Below, in pieces: positions 26,436 to 36,765 of a DNA stretch of 56,617 nt. The translations under genes and the position numbers were made by a program. The DNA comes from an uncultured bacterium (lineage in GTDB: Bacteria; Bacillota; Clostridia; Lachnospirales; Lachnospiraceae): contig CAJMPJ010000019.1 in the NCBI GenBank assembly GCA_905215155.1, forward strand, positions 1-56,617. Reading direction: 5' to 3'. Each line of letters begins with the position of its first letter. Within the stretch, counting starts at the first letter, position 1. The notes below the pieces were generated by a model. It ran no database searches and was not told the DNA's origin. It saw nothing but the letters and a program-made list of their open reading frames with translations.

Positions 26436-28871
26436 ATGACAGGGATTTTAAAAGAGATCGGAAAAAAAATCGTATTTTTTGACGGAGGTACCGGAAGCCT
26501 TTTACAGGCCAATGGCCTGAAGCCGGGAGAGCTGCCGGAGACCTGGAACATAAAGCATCCGGATATCATCACAAAGCTTCACCGTGATTACCTGGAAGCG
26601 GGAGCGGATATTATAAAGACCAATACCTTTGGAGCCAACGGGCTGAAATTCTATCAAGGGGCTGAATTTGACTTAAACGAGGTGGTCACTGCAGCCGTTA
26701 AGAATGCAAAACGTGCGGTGGAAACAGCCCGCTATCCCTCCGGTAAGGAACGGGGGTATATAGCCCTGGATTTAGGTCCTACCGGTAAGCTTTTAAAACC
26801 TCTCGGAGACCTTGCTTTTGAAGATGCCTATGATATGTATGCCCAGGTAGTGAGGATCGGGGAGCAGGAAGGGGCAGATCTGGTACTCATAGAGACTATG
26901 AGTGACAGCTATGAGACCAAGGCAGCTGTACTGGCTGCTAAGGAAAATTCCAGTCTTCCTGTATTTGTTACCATGATCTTTGATGAAAAAGGAAAGCTTT
27001 TAACAGGAGGCAATGTTGAGTCTGCGGTAGCCTTACTGGAAGGCCTGAGAGTCGATGCCCTTGGGATCAACTGCGGCCTGGGACCCATTCAGATGAAGGG
27101 GATTCTTTCCGATCTCATGGAGGTCGTATCCATACCCGTCATCGTTAATCCCAACGCCGGACTTCCAAGAAGTGAAGGAGGTAAAACGGTTTATGATATT
27201 GATGCCGATGAGTTTGCACAGGTAATGGCCGAAATTGTTACAATGGGGGCCTGTGTGGTCGGAGGATGCTGCGGCACCACACCGGAGCACATTAGAAAAA
27301 TGGTGGCATTGTGTAAGAATTTCCCTGTGAAACTGCCTCAAAAAAAGAACCGGACGGTTATCTCCTCCTATGCACAGGCGGTGGTCATGGACCGTGAGCC
27401 GGTCATCATCGGGGAGAGGATCAATCCTACGGGAAAATCCAAATTCAAACAGGCTCTCCGGGACCATAATCTGGAGTATATCCTCAGGGAAGGCGTAACC
27501 CAGCAGGATAACGGTGCACATGTTCTCGATGTAAACGTAGGACTTCCTGGAATTGATGAGCCTTCTATGATGGTGGAGGTGGTAAAAGAGCTTCAGAGCA
27601 TCATCGACTTACCGCTCCAGATCGATACCTCAAATATCGAAGCCATGGAGCGGGCCATGAGGATTTACAATGGAAAGCCTCTGATCAATTCCGTAAACGG
27701 AAAAGAGGAAATGATGGAGGCCATCTTCCCTCTGGTAAAACGCTACGGCGGAGTTGTGGTTGCCCTGGCACTTGATGAAGGCGGAATTCCTGAGACGGCA
27801 GAAGGCAGGATCGCCGTGTCCCGGAAGATCTATAAAAAGGCGGCCGAGTATGGAATTGATCAAAAGGACATTATCATAGATGCCTTGTGCATGACCGTAA
27901 GCGCTGACAGTAAAGGCGCATTGACGACTCTGGAGACCTTGAAAAGAGTGCGGGATGAACTGGGCGGTAAAACCATTCTCGGTGTCTCCAACATTTCCTT
28001 TGGACTTCCTCAGAGGGAAATCGTGAATGCCACATTTTTTACCATGGCGCTGCAAAATGGGCTGAGCGCTGCCATCATCAACCCTAACTCAGAGGCCATG
28101 ATGCGCTCTTATTTAAGCTTTCTGACACTTTCGGACTTGGATCCCCAGTGCAGTAAGTATATCAGCGTCTACAGCGGTCAGGTGGCCACCCTTGGCGGTA
28201 CGGTTAAGCCTGGCAGCACCGGCGGAGGGAATGCTTTTGGGGGAGAGTTATCCTTATCTGAAAGCATTGCAAAAGGACTGAAGGACCGTGCATTTTCTGC
28301 GGTTACAGAACTTTTAAGGGATAAGGAACCTTTGGCGATTATCAATGAAGAAATGATCCCGGCTCTGGACCGGGTGGGAAAGGGGTTTGAAAAAGGAACC
28401 GTATTTCTTCCCCAGCTTTTGATGAGTGCGGAAGCAGCCAAGGCCGCATTTGAAGTCATTAGGGAGCAGATGGCAAAGAGCGGTACGGTTGAAGCTGAAA
28501 AAGGTGCCATTATCCTTGCGACCGTCAAAGGTGACATTCATGATATCGGGAAAAACATTGTAAAGGTCCTGCTTGAAAATTACAGCTATGAGGTGATTGA
28601 TTTAGGAAAAGATGTGCCTCCGGAACTGATCGTGGAGACAGCTCTTGAAAAAAATATCAGGCTGGTAGGCTTAAGCGCACTTATGACAACCACCGTTCCC
28701 AGTATGGAAGAAACCATTCAACAGCTTCACAAGGCCACACCCCATACCAAAGTCATGGTAGGAGGGGCCGTTTTAACAGAGGATTATGCAAAAACCATAG
28801 GGGCGGACCGGTACTGCCGTGATGCTATGGCTTCCGTCAATTATGCAGAAGAAGTATTTGAAGGAAAATAA
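26436..28871 (+). CDS. metH: Cobalamin-dependent methionine synthase without activation domain
   Basis: This 811-residue enzyme moves a methyl group from methyl-THF to homocysteine through cobalamin. Domain order: homocysteine-binding barrel (about 1-290) with zinc ligands Cys213, Cys278 and Cys279; pterin-binding barrel (about 320-590) starting [11 protein letters not shown]; helical cap and B12-binding Rossmann domain (about 600-811) with the cobalt-ligating motif D700-I-H-D-I-G. It ends there, so the usual activation domain is absent and is supplied by the upstream gene. The ATG at 26436 has GATGGAGG 5 bases upstream and is preferred over the ATG at 26418. Confidence 0.95.
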   Translation: MTGILKEIGKKIVFFDGGTGSLLQANGLKPGELPETWNIKHPDIITKLHRDYLEAGADIIKTNTFGANGLKFYQGAEFDLNEVVTAAVKNAKRAVETARYPSGKERGYIALDLGPTGKLLKPLGDLAFEDAYDMYAQVVRIGEQEGADLVLIETMSDSYETKAAVLAAKENSSLPVFVTMIFDEKGKLLTGGNVESAVALLEGLRVDALGINCGLGPIQMKGILSDLMEVVSIPVIVNPNAGLPRSEGGKTVYDIDADEFAQVMAEIVTMGACVVGGCCGTTPEHIRKMVALCKNFPVKLPQKKNRTVISSYAQAVVMDREPVIIGERINPTGKSKFKQALRDHNLEYILREGVTQQDNGAHVLDVNVGLPGIDEPSMMVEVVKELQSIIDLPLQIDTSNIEAMERAMRIYNGKPLINSVNGKEEMMEAIFPLVKRYGGVVVALALDEGGIPETAEGRIAVSRKIYKKAAEYGIDQKDIIIDALCMTVSADSKGALTTLETLKRVRDELGGKTILGVSNISFGLPQREIVNATFFTMALQNGLSAAIINPNSEAMMRSYLSFLTLSDLDPQCSKYISVYSGQVATLGGTVKPGSTGGGNAFGGELSLSESIAKGLKDRAFSAVTELLRDKEPLAIINEEMIPALDRVGKGFEKGTVFLPQLLMSAEAAKAAFEVIREQMAKSGTVEAEKGAIILATVKGDIHDIGKNIVKVLLENYSYEVIDLGKDVPPELIVETALEKNIRLVGLSALMTTTVPSMEETIQQLHKATPHTKVMVGGAVLTEDYAKTIGADRYCRDAMASVNYAEEVFEGK

Positions 28872-28880
28872 GGTGCCTCA

Positions 28881-28908
28881 TTGACAAATACAGAATGAAT
28901 GGTACAAT
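28881..28908 (+). promoter_or_regulatory. Sigma-A-type promoter of trpS
   Basis: TTGACA and TACAAT are spaced by 16 bases, ending 31 bases before the trpS start. The leader is too short for a T-box. Confidence 0.7.
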
Positions 28909-28939
28909 TAAACTTGATAATACATCTGGAGGTACAAAC

Positions 28940-30031
28940 ATGGGAAAGATTATTTTAACGGGAGACCGGCCCACCGGAAAGCTGCACATCGGCCACTACG
29001 TTGGTTCACTCAAACGAAGGGTAGAACTGCAGAATTCCGGCGAATTTGACGAGATTTATATTATGATTGCGGATGCCCAGGCATTGACGGACAATGCGGA
29101 CAACCCTGAAAAAGTCCGTCAGAATATCATTGAGGTTGCGCTGGACTATCTTGCCTGTGGCCTGGACCCGAAGAAGTGTACCTTGTTCATCCAGTCCCAG
29201 ATCGCGGAATTGACGGAACTTTCCTTCTACTATATGAATTTGGTCACTGTCTCGAGGCTTCAAAGGAATCCTACGGTAAAGTCTGAGATCGCCATGAGAA
29301 ATTTTGAGACCAGCATTCCGGTGGGATTTTTCACCTATCCCATCAGCCAGGCTGCTGACATTACGGCTTTTAAAGCAACCACTGTGCCGGTAGGCGAGGA
29401 TCAGGAGCCTATGCTGGAGCAGACAAGGGAGATTGTCCGCAAATTCAATTCTGTTTACGGAGAGACCTTGGTGGAACCGGAGATTCTGCTTCCTGACAAT
29501 AAAGCATGTTTAAGACTTCCTGGTACGGACGGCAAAGCAAAGATGAGCAAATCCTTAGGCAACTGCATCTATTTATCCGATTCTGAGGAAGAGGTAAAAA
29601 AGAAGATCATGAGCATGTACACGGACCCCAACCATATCCAGGTTTCTGACCCGGGAGAAGTGGAAGGCAATACGGTATTTACTTATCTTGACGCATTCTG
29701 TAAGGATGAGGACTTTGTCAAGTATCTTCCGGATTATAACAACCTGGATGAGCTGAAAGCCCACTACAGACGGGGCGGTTTAGGCGATGTTAAAGTGAAG
29801 CGGTTCTTAAACAGCGTTCTTCAGGCTCAATTAGAACCCATCCGTCAGAGAAGAAAGGAATATGAGGCGAATATTCCATTCGTATTCCAGATTCTCAAAG
29901 AAGGATCAGAAAAGGCAGCGGCAGCGGCTGCGAATACATTACGGGACGTGAAAGAAGCGATGAAAATCAATTACTTTGAGGACATGGAACTGATTGAAGA
30001 ACAGTCTAAGAAGTATCAGAGTCAGGAATAG
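28940..30031 (+). CDS. trpS: Tryptophanyl-tRNA synthetase
   Basis: TrpS charges tRNA-Trp. The 363-residue class I synthetase has [17 protein letters not shown] (HIGH motif) at its N-terminus and KMSKS as AKMSKSLGN near residue 205. It belongs to the bacterial form of about 330-360 residues. The start at 28940 has CTGGAGGT 6 bases upstream; an in-frame ATG at 28895 lies in the promoter and was rejected. Confidence 0.96.
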   Translation: MGKIILTGDRPTGKLHIGHYVGSLKRRVELQNSGEFDEIYIMIADAQALTDNADNPEKVRQNIIEVALDYLACGLDPKKCTLFIQSQIAELTELSFYYMNLVTVSRLQRNPTVKSEIAMRNFETSIPVGFFTYPISQAADITAFKATTVPVGEDQEPMLEQTREIVRKFNSVYGETLVEPEILLPDNKACLRLPGTDGKAKMSKSLGNCIYLSDSEEEVKKKIMSMYTDPNHIQVSDPGEVEGNTVFTYLDAFCKDEDFVKYLPDYNNLDELKAHYRRGGLGDVKVKRFLNSVLQAQLEPIRQRRKEYEANIPFVFQILKEGSEKAAAAAANTLRDVKEAMKINYFEDMELIEEQSKKYQSQE

Positions 30032-30039
30032 AGGCATCT

Positions 30040-30282
30040 ATGAAGATCGTATCCATCGCAGAAATTCTGGAATGCAATCAGATGATAAAAGAGAAAGGGC
30101 TGGCCTTTCGGATTCATTTAAGGGACGCCTGCTCAAAACAATCCTGTTCCATTGAATCATTAGACAGTAATAATGGAGATGAGGAGTACAAAGACCTTTA
30201 TAAGATTTTGGACGAATATTTTTCAAGGTTTCGCTTTCAACTGGAATACGGAGAAGACAGAAGGAATTTCTGGATTCTTTAA
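30040..30282 (+). CDS. Small RDAC-motif protein of unknown function
   Basis: This 80-residue protein contains [13 protein letters not shown] (residues 24-36), two cysteines in a pattern I recall from a small conserved Clostridial family named after the RDAC motif. The second half ([20 protein letters not shown]) looks helical then strand-like. No function is known to me. It begins 8 bases after trpS with a weak GAGG site, so it probably shares the trpS transcript and the terminator that follows. Confidence 0.7.
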   Translation: MKIVSIAEILECNQMIKEKGLAFRIHLRDACSKQSCSIESLDSNNGDEEYKDLYKILDEYFSRFRFQLEYGEDRRNFWIL

Positions 30283-30295
30283 TACCGGAAAAAGG

Positions 30296-30352
30296 AACGC
30301 CGGAGAAGATTCAAGGGAAAACAGTTCCTTTGTGCTTCTGCGGTGTTTTTTA
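30296..30352 (+). terminator. Terminator of the trpS unit
   Basis: A 13-bp stem with one mismatch (30296-30308 with 30335-30347) encloses a small AAGG/CCTT hairpin and is followed by a T-run. Confidence 0.8.
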
Positions 30353-30357
30353 ATAAA

Positions 30358-30386
30358 ATAATAATTATTATCAATATCATTATTGT
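30358..30386 (+). promoter_or_regulatory. Fur/PerR-like operator before ahpC
   Basis: A perfect 14-bp palindrome ATAATAATTATTAT (30358-30371) runs into TATCAATATCATTATTG. Together this is an array of NATWAT hexamers as in Fur-family boxes. It reaches the -35 box of the ahpC promoter. PerR is the likely regulator given ahpCF downstream, but Fur cannot be excluded from sequence. Confidence 0.6.
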
Positions 30387-30411
30387 AATTTCGGATTAAG
30401 TGTGCTAATAT
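30383..30411 (+). promoter_or_regulatory. Sigma-A-type promoter of ahpC
   Basis: TTGTAA and TAATAT are spaced by 17 bases; the -35 overlaps the Fur/PerR-like box, which would allow repression by occlusion. A 90-base leader follows. Confidence 0.65.
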
Positions 30412-30501
30412 AAATACATGAATTAGTAGAGACTAACTCATAAAAACTTAGAAATAAGCCATATTAATTTAGTATAGCTTTTATGAAAGGAGATAGATGG
30501 T

Positions 30502-31065
30502 ATGTCATATATTGGAAAAGAAATCAGCGATTTTAAGGTTCAGAGTTTTATTAATGGAGAATTTAAAGAGGTAACAAAAGAGGATGTCCTGGGGAAATGG
30601 TCAGTGTTTTTTTTCTACCCGGCTGATTTTTCCTTTGTTTGCCCTACTGAATTGGAAGACCTGGCAGATAAGTATGAAGAATTTAAAAAGATAGACTGTG
30701 AGATTTACAGCGTATCCTGTGACACCCATTTTGTACACAAGGCATGGCATGATGCTTCTAAAACAATAAAAAAGATTAAATACCCGATGTTGGCTGATCC
30801 GACCGGAGCTTTGGCAAGAGATTTCGATGTACTGATTGAATCTTCCGGCATGGCGGAACGAGGAACCTTCATTTTGAATCCCGAAGGAAAGATCGTAGCC
30901 TATGAAGTCATTGCAGGCAACGTAGGAAGGAATGCAGAAGAACTGTTCCGCCGGGTGCAGGCTTCCCAGTTCGTTTCCGAACATGGAGATGAGGTTTGCC
31001 CGGCAAAGTGGAAACCAGGCGAAAAGACCTTAAAGCCCAGCCTTGATTTAGTGGGACTTCTGTAA
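30502..31065 (+). CDS. ahpC: Alkyl hydroperoxide reductase subunit C (peroxiredoxin)
   Basis: AhpC reduces hydrogen peroxide and organic peroxides. The 187-residue typical 2-Cys peroxiredoxin has the peroxidatic Cys47 in FSFVCPTE and the resolving Cys166 in EVCPAKW, at almost the same positions as in E. coli AhpC. The ATG has GAAAGGAG upstream. The partner reductase follows after 12 bases. Confidence 0.97.
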   Translation: MSYIGKEISDFKVQSFINGEFKEVTKEDVLGKWSVFFFYPADFSFVCPTELEDLADKYEEFKKIDCEIYSVSCDTHFVHKAWHDASKTIKKIKYPMLADPTGALARDFDVLIESSGMAERGTFILNPEGKIVAYEVIAGNVGRNAEELFRRVQASQFVSEHGDEVCPAKWKPGEKTLKPSLDLVGLL

Positions 31066-31077
31066 AGGTGGGAGTAT

Positions 31078-32718
31078 ATGGATGAATTGTATGATGTAAT
31101 TGTTGTCGGTGCAGGCCCTGCGGGCCTGTCCGCCGCCATTTACGCTGCCAGAGCCAAGTTTAAGGTCCTGGTGCTGGAAAAGGAAAAGCTGGGCGGCCAG
31201 ATCACTATTACTTCTGAAGTCGTTAATTATCCCGGGATTGAAACCATTGATGGCTCTGCTCTTACTGAAAAGATGCGGAAACAGGCAGAAAACTTTGGTG
31301 CGGAGTTTAAGATGGCCCGTGCCCTTGACATGGATCTGTCTGAAGACATCCGTGTGGTAAAAACTGATAAGGGAGATTTAAAGACCTTTGGAATTGTTCT
31401 GGCTCTCGGAGCCAATCCCAGGTCTCTTGGATTCAAAGGAGAACAGGAATATAAGGGACGGGGAGTGGCTTACTGTGCCACCTGTGACGGAGAGTTTTTT
31501 ACCGGTATGGAGGTATTTGTCATAGGAGGCGGTTATGCGGCTGCGGAAGAGGCAGTCTTTTTAACAAAATATGCCAAAAAAGTAACCATCATAGTCCGGG
31601 AGGATGATTTCACCTGTGCCGCTTCCGTGGCGGACAAAGCCAGGGAGCATGAGAAGATTGAAATTCATTTTCATACGGAAATCATAGAGGCGGCGGGAGA
31701 TTCTGTTCTTCGGAGTGCCACATTCCGGGATAACAGGACCGGAGAAGAGTGGCAGTATAAAGCAGAACCAGGCAAAACCTTTGGAATCTTTGTGTTTGCC
31801 GGCTATGTACCGGATACCGACTGGGTCCGGAAAAAGGTGTCCTTAAATGACTACGGGTACTTAATTACGGATCAGGATCAGATGACAGATGTTCCCGGTG
31901 TATACGCTGCCGGAGATGTATGTGTGAAGAACCTCCGGCAGGTGGTGACCGCTGTTTCCGACGGTGCGGTTGCGGCGACCTCTTTGGAAAAGTATGTTGC
32001 GAAGATGTGGGAGAAGCATGGAATCGCCCAGAGAGAAGACATTCCAAAGAAAGCAACCGGGGCAGAAGTTTCTGCGAAGGAAAGCGGAGAGAGCGAAGCG
32101 TTTATTACACCGGAGATGAAAGAACAGTTAAAAGAAGTATTTGGTAAATTCAACAGTAAAATAACCGTGAAGGGTCTTTTGGATAAAAGCCCCCTGGCGT
32201 CTCAGATGGAAGGATTTTTAAAGGAACTTTCCGGTATCTCTGACCGTGTGGAATGTGTGGTCAGCCGGGAATCCGACCAAACCGTTTCCAGTGAAACCAT
32301 TCCAGCGCTTTGTGTGCTGAGAGAAGACGGGACAGAATCCGGAATCCGGTTTTATGGAATTCCGGGAGGCCATGAGTTTAATTCCTTTGTGATAGGGCTG
32401 TACAATGCAGCAGGTCCGGGGCAGACGGTTACGAAAGAGGAAGAAGCACGGATAAGGAACATTAAAAAGCCTATTGATATTAAGGTGGCAGTCTCTTTGT
32501 CCTGTACCATGTGCCCCACTACGGTTATGTCTGCCGGACGCATTGCGGCAGAGAATGAAATGGTAAAGGCGTGGACTTATGATCTGGCGTTATATCCGGA
32601 ATTAAAAGAACGGTATCAGATCATGAGTGTCCCTTGTATGATTATAAATCAGGAAAAAGTTGAGTTTGGGAAGAAATCCGTAGAGGAACTTCTGAACATA
32701 CTGGAAACCATTGAATGA
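31078..32718 (+). CDS. ahpF: AhpF-type peroxiredoxin reductase with permuted domains
   Basis: This 546-residue flavoprotein should recycle AhpC with NAD(P)H. The N-terminal 300 residues are thioredoxin-reductase-like: FAD motif VVGAGPAGLSAA, redox pair Cys133-Ala-Thr-Cys136, NAD(P)-site VIGGGYAAAEEA and GVYAAGDV. The C-terminal 200 residues resemble the N-terminal domain of classical AhpF, with two thioredoxin folds; the second carries Cys476-Thr-Met-Cys479 and the cis-proline SVPCM. Classical AhpF has this domain first, so the order is reversed. Both disulfide centres are retained, so electron flow FAD to CATC to CTMC to AhpC seems intact. Confidence 0.88.
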   Translation: MDELYDVIVVGAGPAGLSAAIYAARAKFKVLVLEKEKLGGQITITSEVVNYPGIETIDGSALTEKMRKQAENFGAEFKMARALDMDLSEDIRVVKTDKGDLKTFGIVLALGANPRSLGFKGEQEYKGRGVAYCATCDGEFFTGMEVFVIGGGYAAAEEAVFLTKYAKKVTIIVREDDFTCAASVADKAREHEKIEIHFHTEIIEAAGDSVLRSATFRDNRTGEEWQYKAEPGKTFGIFVFAGYVPDTDWVRKKVSLNDYGYLITDQDQMTDVPGVYAAGDVCVKNLRQVVTAVSDGAVAATSLEKYVAKMWEKHGIAQREDIPKKATGAEVSAKESGESEAFITPEMKEQLKEVFGKFNSKITVKGLLDKSPLASQMEGFLKELSGISDRVECVVSRESDQTVSSETIPALCVLREDGTESGIRFYGIPGGHEFNSFVIGLYNAAGPGQTVTKEEEARIRNIKKPIDIKVAVSLSCTMCPTTVMSAGRIAAENEMVKAWTYDLALYPELKERYQIMSVPCMIINQEKVEFGKKSVEELLNILETIE

Positions 32719-34032
<1,314 letters not shown>

Positions 34033-34043
34033 TTGCCTGAAAG

Positions 34044-34085
34044 AAGCCTGTCAGATTCTTGAACGATCTGACAGGCTTATTTATT
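34044..34085 (+). terminator. Terminator of eno
   Basis: A perfect 13-bp stem AAGCCTGTCAGAT/ATCTGACAGGCTT with a 9-base loop is followed by ATTTATTT. Confidence 0.9.
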
Positions 34086-34193
34086 TGGGCAAAAGCAGAC
34101 CTCTCAGGCTCTTTCCTGGTGCAAAGAAAAGGAATTGATGAAAACGCAGAAAAATGGTATGCTTGTGGAAACAGGTTCATAAGGAGAAGGATC

Positions 34194-35255
34194 ATGGAAT
34201 ATAGAGAAATTAAAGAAAGTGAATTAAATAAAGAACTGTTTTCAGAGTTTAACCGCTACCAGGAAGTGAAAGAGTGTCTCAGAAAGGTGGATGGGACCTG
34301 GGCGGCAGTTAAGAATCCTTTTACGGAGCAGTGGCAGGATGAGGATTATGAGGTGTTGATCCGATGCCTGAAAATTACCATTCATACCGGGGGTGTTGTT
34401 TTCGGAGCATTTCTTCACGGAGTATTGAAGGGGTTTGCGTCTGTGGAAGGAGTTCCTCTTGGGAAACAACGGAATTATCTGGATCTTTCCAGTCTTCACG
34501 TATCCTATGATCTGCGGGGAAAGAGGACCGGACGCCGCCTGTTTCAGATGGCTTCCGAATGGGCAAGGCTGAAGGGCGCCCAAAAGCTCTATATCTCCTC
34601 TCATTCTTCGGTGGAGACCCAGGCATTTTACAGAGCCATGGGCTGTGTGGAAGCAATGGAATATGACAAGGAGCATGTTGCAAGAGAACCCTTTGATTGT
34701 CAGCTGGAATTTGTGCTGGAAAGAAAGGTTATATTATATATCGGCATCAGCTTGGATGGATATATTGCCGATGTGAATGGCGGTGTAGGCTGGCTTGGCG
34801 GCCATGACAGCGAATATACCGGTGATTACGGGTATGGAGCGTTTGCAAGCCAGGTGGACACCGTTTTGATGGGATACAACACCTATGAACAGGTGGTAAC
34901 AGTGCTTTCTCCGGGAGAATGGGTATATGCAGACAAGAAAACCTATGTGCTGACCCATAGGGACATGGAGGACAAGCCTGGGATCTGTTTTACCCGGGAG
35001 CCCCTTGAGGTTCTTCTTGACCGTTTGAAAAAAGAGGAAGGAAAAGGGATCTGGATCTGCGGAGGGTCCTGCCTGGTCGGACAGCTGATGGAAAAAAATC
35101 TGATTGACGAATACCATCTCACAGTGATGCCGGTTCTTCTTGGAAAAGGGATTCGTCTCTTTCCGGAAAGCGAAAATGAGTCTTTGCTGAAGCTTATTTC
35201 CGTACAAACGGAAAATGGGGTCATAGACTGTATTTACAGGAAAAGATGGATCTGA
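34194..35255 (+). CDS. GNAT acetyltransferase fused to DHFR/RibD-like reductase domain
   Basis: This 353-residue protein joins two enzymes. Residues about 1-175 look like a GNAT N-acetyltransferase (LDLSSLHVSYDLRGKRTGRRLFQMA fits the acetyl-CoA-binding V/I-x-x-x-x-R-G-x-G/A region). Residues about 178-353 match the RibD C-terminal / dihydrofolate-reductase-like family (YIGISLDGYIADVNGGVGWL, VLMGYNTYEQV, IWICGGSCLVGQLM, VLLGKGIRLFP). The frame is continuous with no stop between them. Substrates are unknown. The start at 34194 has AAGGAG upstream; the frame is open further upstream through the eno terminator, which was ignored. Confidence 0.82.
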   Translation: MEYREIKESELNKELFSEFNRYQEVKECLRKVDGTWAAVKNPFTEQWQDEDYEVLIRCLKITIHTGGVVFGAFLHGVLKGFASVEGVPLGKQRNYLDLSSLHVSYDLRGKRTGRRLFQMASEWARLKGAQKLYISSHSSVETQAFYRAMGCVEAMEYDKEHVAREPFDCQLEFVLERKVILYIGISLDGYIADVNGGVGWLGGHDSEYTGDYGYGAFASQVDTVLMGYNTYEQVVTVLSPGEWVYADKKTYVLTHRDMEDKPGICFTREPLEVLLDRLKKEEGKGIWICGGSCLVGQLMEKNLIDEYHLTVMPVLLGKGIRLFPESENESLLKLISVQTENGVIDCIYRKRWI

Positions 35256-35354
35256 AAAAGGAATATACAGGGATCTCCGTCAATACAATGAACAATAGTA
35301 TAATGCCGGAATAGGCAATATGATTTGGATCAGAGGTTGAGGAGAGAAAAAAAG

Positions 35355-36002
35355 ATGGCAGTGATAGAACAAATCAGATGCGGAAGTGTGAACAGCTATC
35401 TGATCGAAGAACGTGGAAGAGCCATTCTTGTGGATACAGGAAGGAAAGGGTTTGAAGAAAAGATACTGAATGTGTGCAGGAGGACAAAGGTGGAACTGAT
35501 CCTTTTGACTCACGGACATTTTGACAATGTACAGAATACGGCATATCTGGCCCATAAGCTGGACGTTCCGGTGGCCATGCATCAGGCAGATCTTTCCCTT
35601 TTGAAGGCCGATTTTCCAGAACCTGTTTCCTATCAGGGATTTTTGGGAATGCTGGTCGCGGAGGTCTCTGCCAAAAGCGTTGATAAAGACAAGATCCCTG
35701 TTTTCACTCCGGAAATATATGTACGCGAGGGTGACTCTTTAAAAGCGTACGGAATCAATGCCCGTGTGCTGGAGCTCCCTGGGCATACCAGAGGTTCCAT
35801 TGGCCTTGATGTGGAGGAAACCGCGGTTATTGCAGGAGATGCACTGATGAATTTATTTTATCCAGGACTGTCCATGATCTATTGGGACAGGGATAGGATG
35901 ATAGAAAGTGCACAGAAAATCAGCGCACTGGGCGCGAGAAAAATTTATTTTGGTCATGGAAATCCGGTGGAAAACCAGGAATGGGGCAGGATCGGAATAT
36001 AA
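35355..36002 (+). CDS. MBL-fold metallo-hydrolase
   Basis: This 215-residue metallo-beta-lactamase-fold protein has the metal motif THGHFDN (HxHxD form), LPGHTRGSIGL with the third histidine, the bridging aspartate in AGDAL and a final YFGHGNP histidine. It fits the glyoxalase-II-like subgroup that hydrolyses thioesters or similar, but the substrate is unknown. The ATG at 35355 follows GAGGAG. A 17-base gap leads to the next gene, so the two are probably cotranscribed. Confidence 0.85.
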   Translation: MAVIEQIRCGSVNSYLIEERGRAILVDTGRKGFEEKILNVCRRTKVELILLTHGHFDNVQNTAYLAHKLDVPVAMHQADLSLLKADFPEPVSYQGFLGMLVAEVSAKSVDKDKIPVFTPEIYVREGDSLKAYGINARVLELPGHTRGSIGLDVEETAVIAGDALMNLFYPGLSMIYWDRDRMIESAQKISALGARKIYFGHGNPVENQEWGRIGI

Positions 36003-36019
36003 AAGAGGATGAATACGGA

Positions 36020-36610
36020 ATGATAGAAATATACCTGGCAAGAGCTGAGGTGCCTGAGGGGATGAAAAAGTATCAATGGGAGCATGAGCTAGGAAAAAAG
36101 CTTCTCTTCCTTGGATTAAAGGAGCAGTATGGGATTGAGGCTCCGGCAGAGCAGATACGGTTCGGAACGGGAACCTATGGAAAGCCATATCTCAAGGATT
36201 TTCCACATATTCACTATAATATCAGCCATACCGATGGGATGGCTGTCTGTGGTTTTTCACACAGGGAATTAGGCGTTGATGTGGAACGGATTCGTGACTA
36301 TAAGGATAACGTACTAAGAAAAGTGATGTCAGAGTCAGAGAAAGACGGCATGAGAGAACTGTCTGAAAAAGAGCGTGGGGAATACTTTTTCCGTATTTGG
36401 ACCTTAAAGGAAAGCTATGGAAAAGCAGTTGGGACGGGGATTGTCATGCCCATGTCGGACATTACCTTTACACTTTCGGATATAGGAAATCCGGGCTGTT
36501 CTGTTCCGGGAGTGTCCTTTTTTCAAAAACTGTTAGAGGATGGAGTTGTTCTTTCCGTTTGTCAAAAGGGGAACGAAAAAGTCAACGTGACATTAAATCC
36601 GGTTTTTTAG
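36020..36610 (+). CDS. Sfp-type 4'-phosphopantetheinyl transferase
   Basis: This 196-residue enzyme would transfer phosphopantetheine from CoA to a carrier protein. Sfp-family motifs are visible: NISHTDGMAVCGF, the Mg2+/CoA motif GVDVERI and WTLKESYGKAVGTG. It is a little shorter than Sfp (224 residues). No polyketide, peptide synthetase or carrier protein gene is in the window, so the substrate is elsewhere. The start at 36020 follows GAGGATG; it is likely cotranscribed with the MBL hydrolase. Confidence 0.88.
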   Translation: MIEIYLARAEVPEGMKKYQWEHELGKKLLFLGLKEQYGIEAPAEQIRFGTGTYGKPYLKDFPHIHYNISHTDGMAVCGFSHRELGVDVERIRDYKDNVLRKVMSESEKDGMRELSEKERGEYFFRIWTLKESYGKAVGTGIVMPMSDITFTLSDIGNPGCSVPGVSFFQKLLEDGVVLSVCQKGNEKVNVTLNPVF

Positions 36611-36765
36611 TTTCAAGAACTGAATATTCCATAAATTTGGATAATGATTCTATAATAGAAGAAAACTTTACGGGTTTAATCGTATTATTTTTATGAAAAG
36701 TCTTATAAAATAGTATTTTTATGGCGAATATCTTATAAAGATATAAAATGATAGGAGGATAAGCC

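Noticed and set aside
30358..30386. AT-rich palindromes before ahpC as an origin-like or phage element
   Set aside because: The hexamer pattern and overlap with the ahpC -35 box are better explained as a Fur-family operator.
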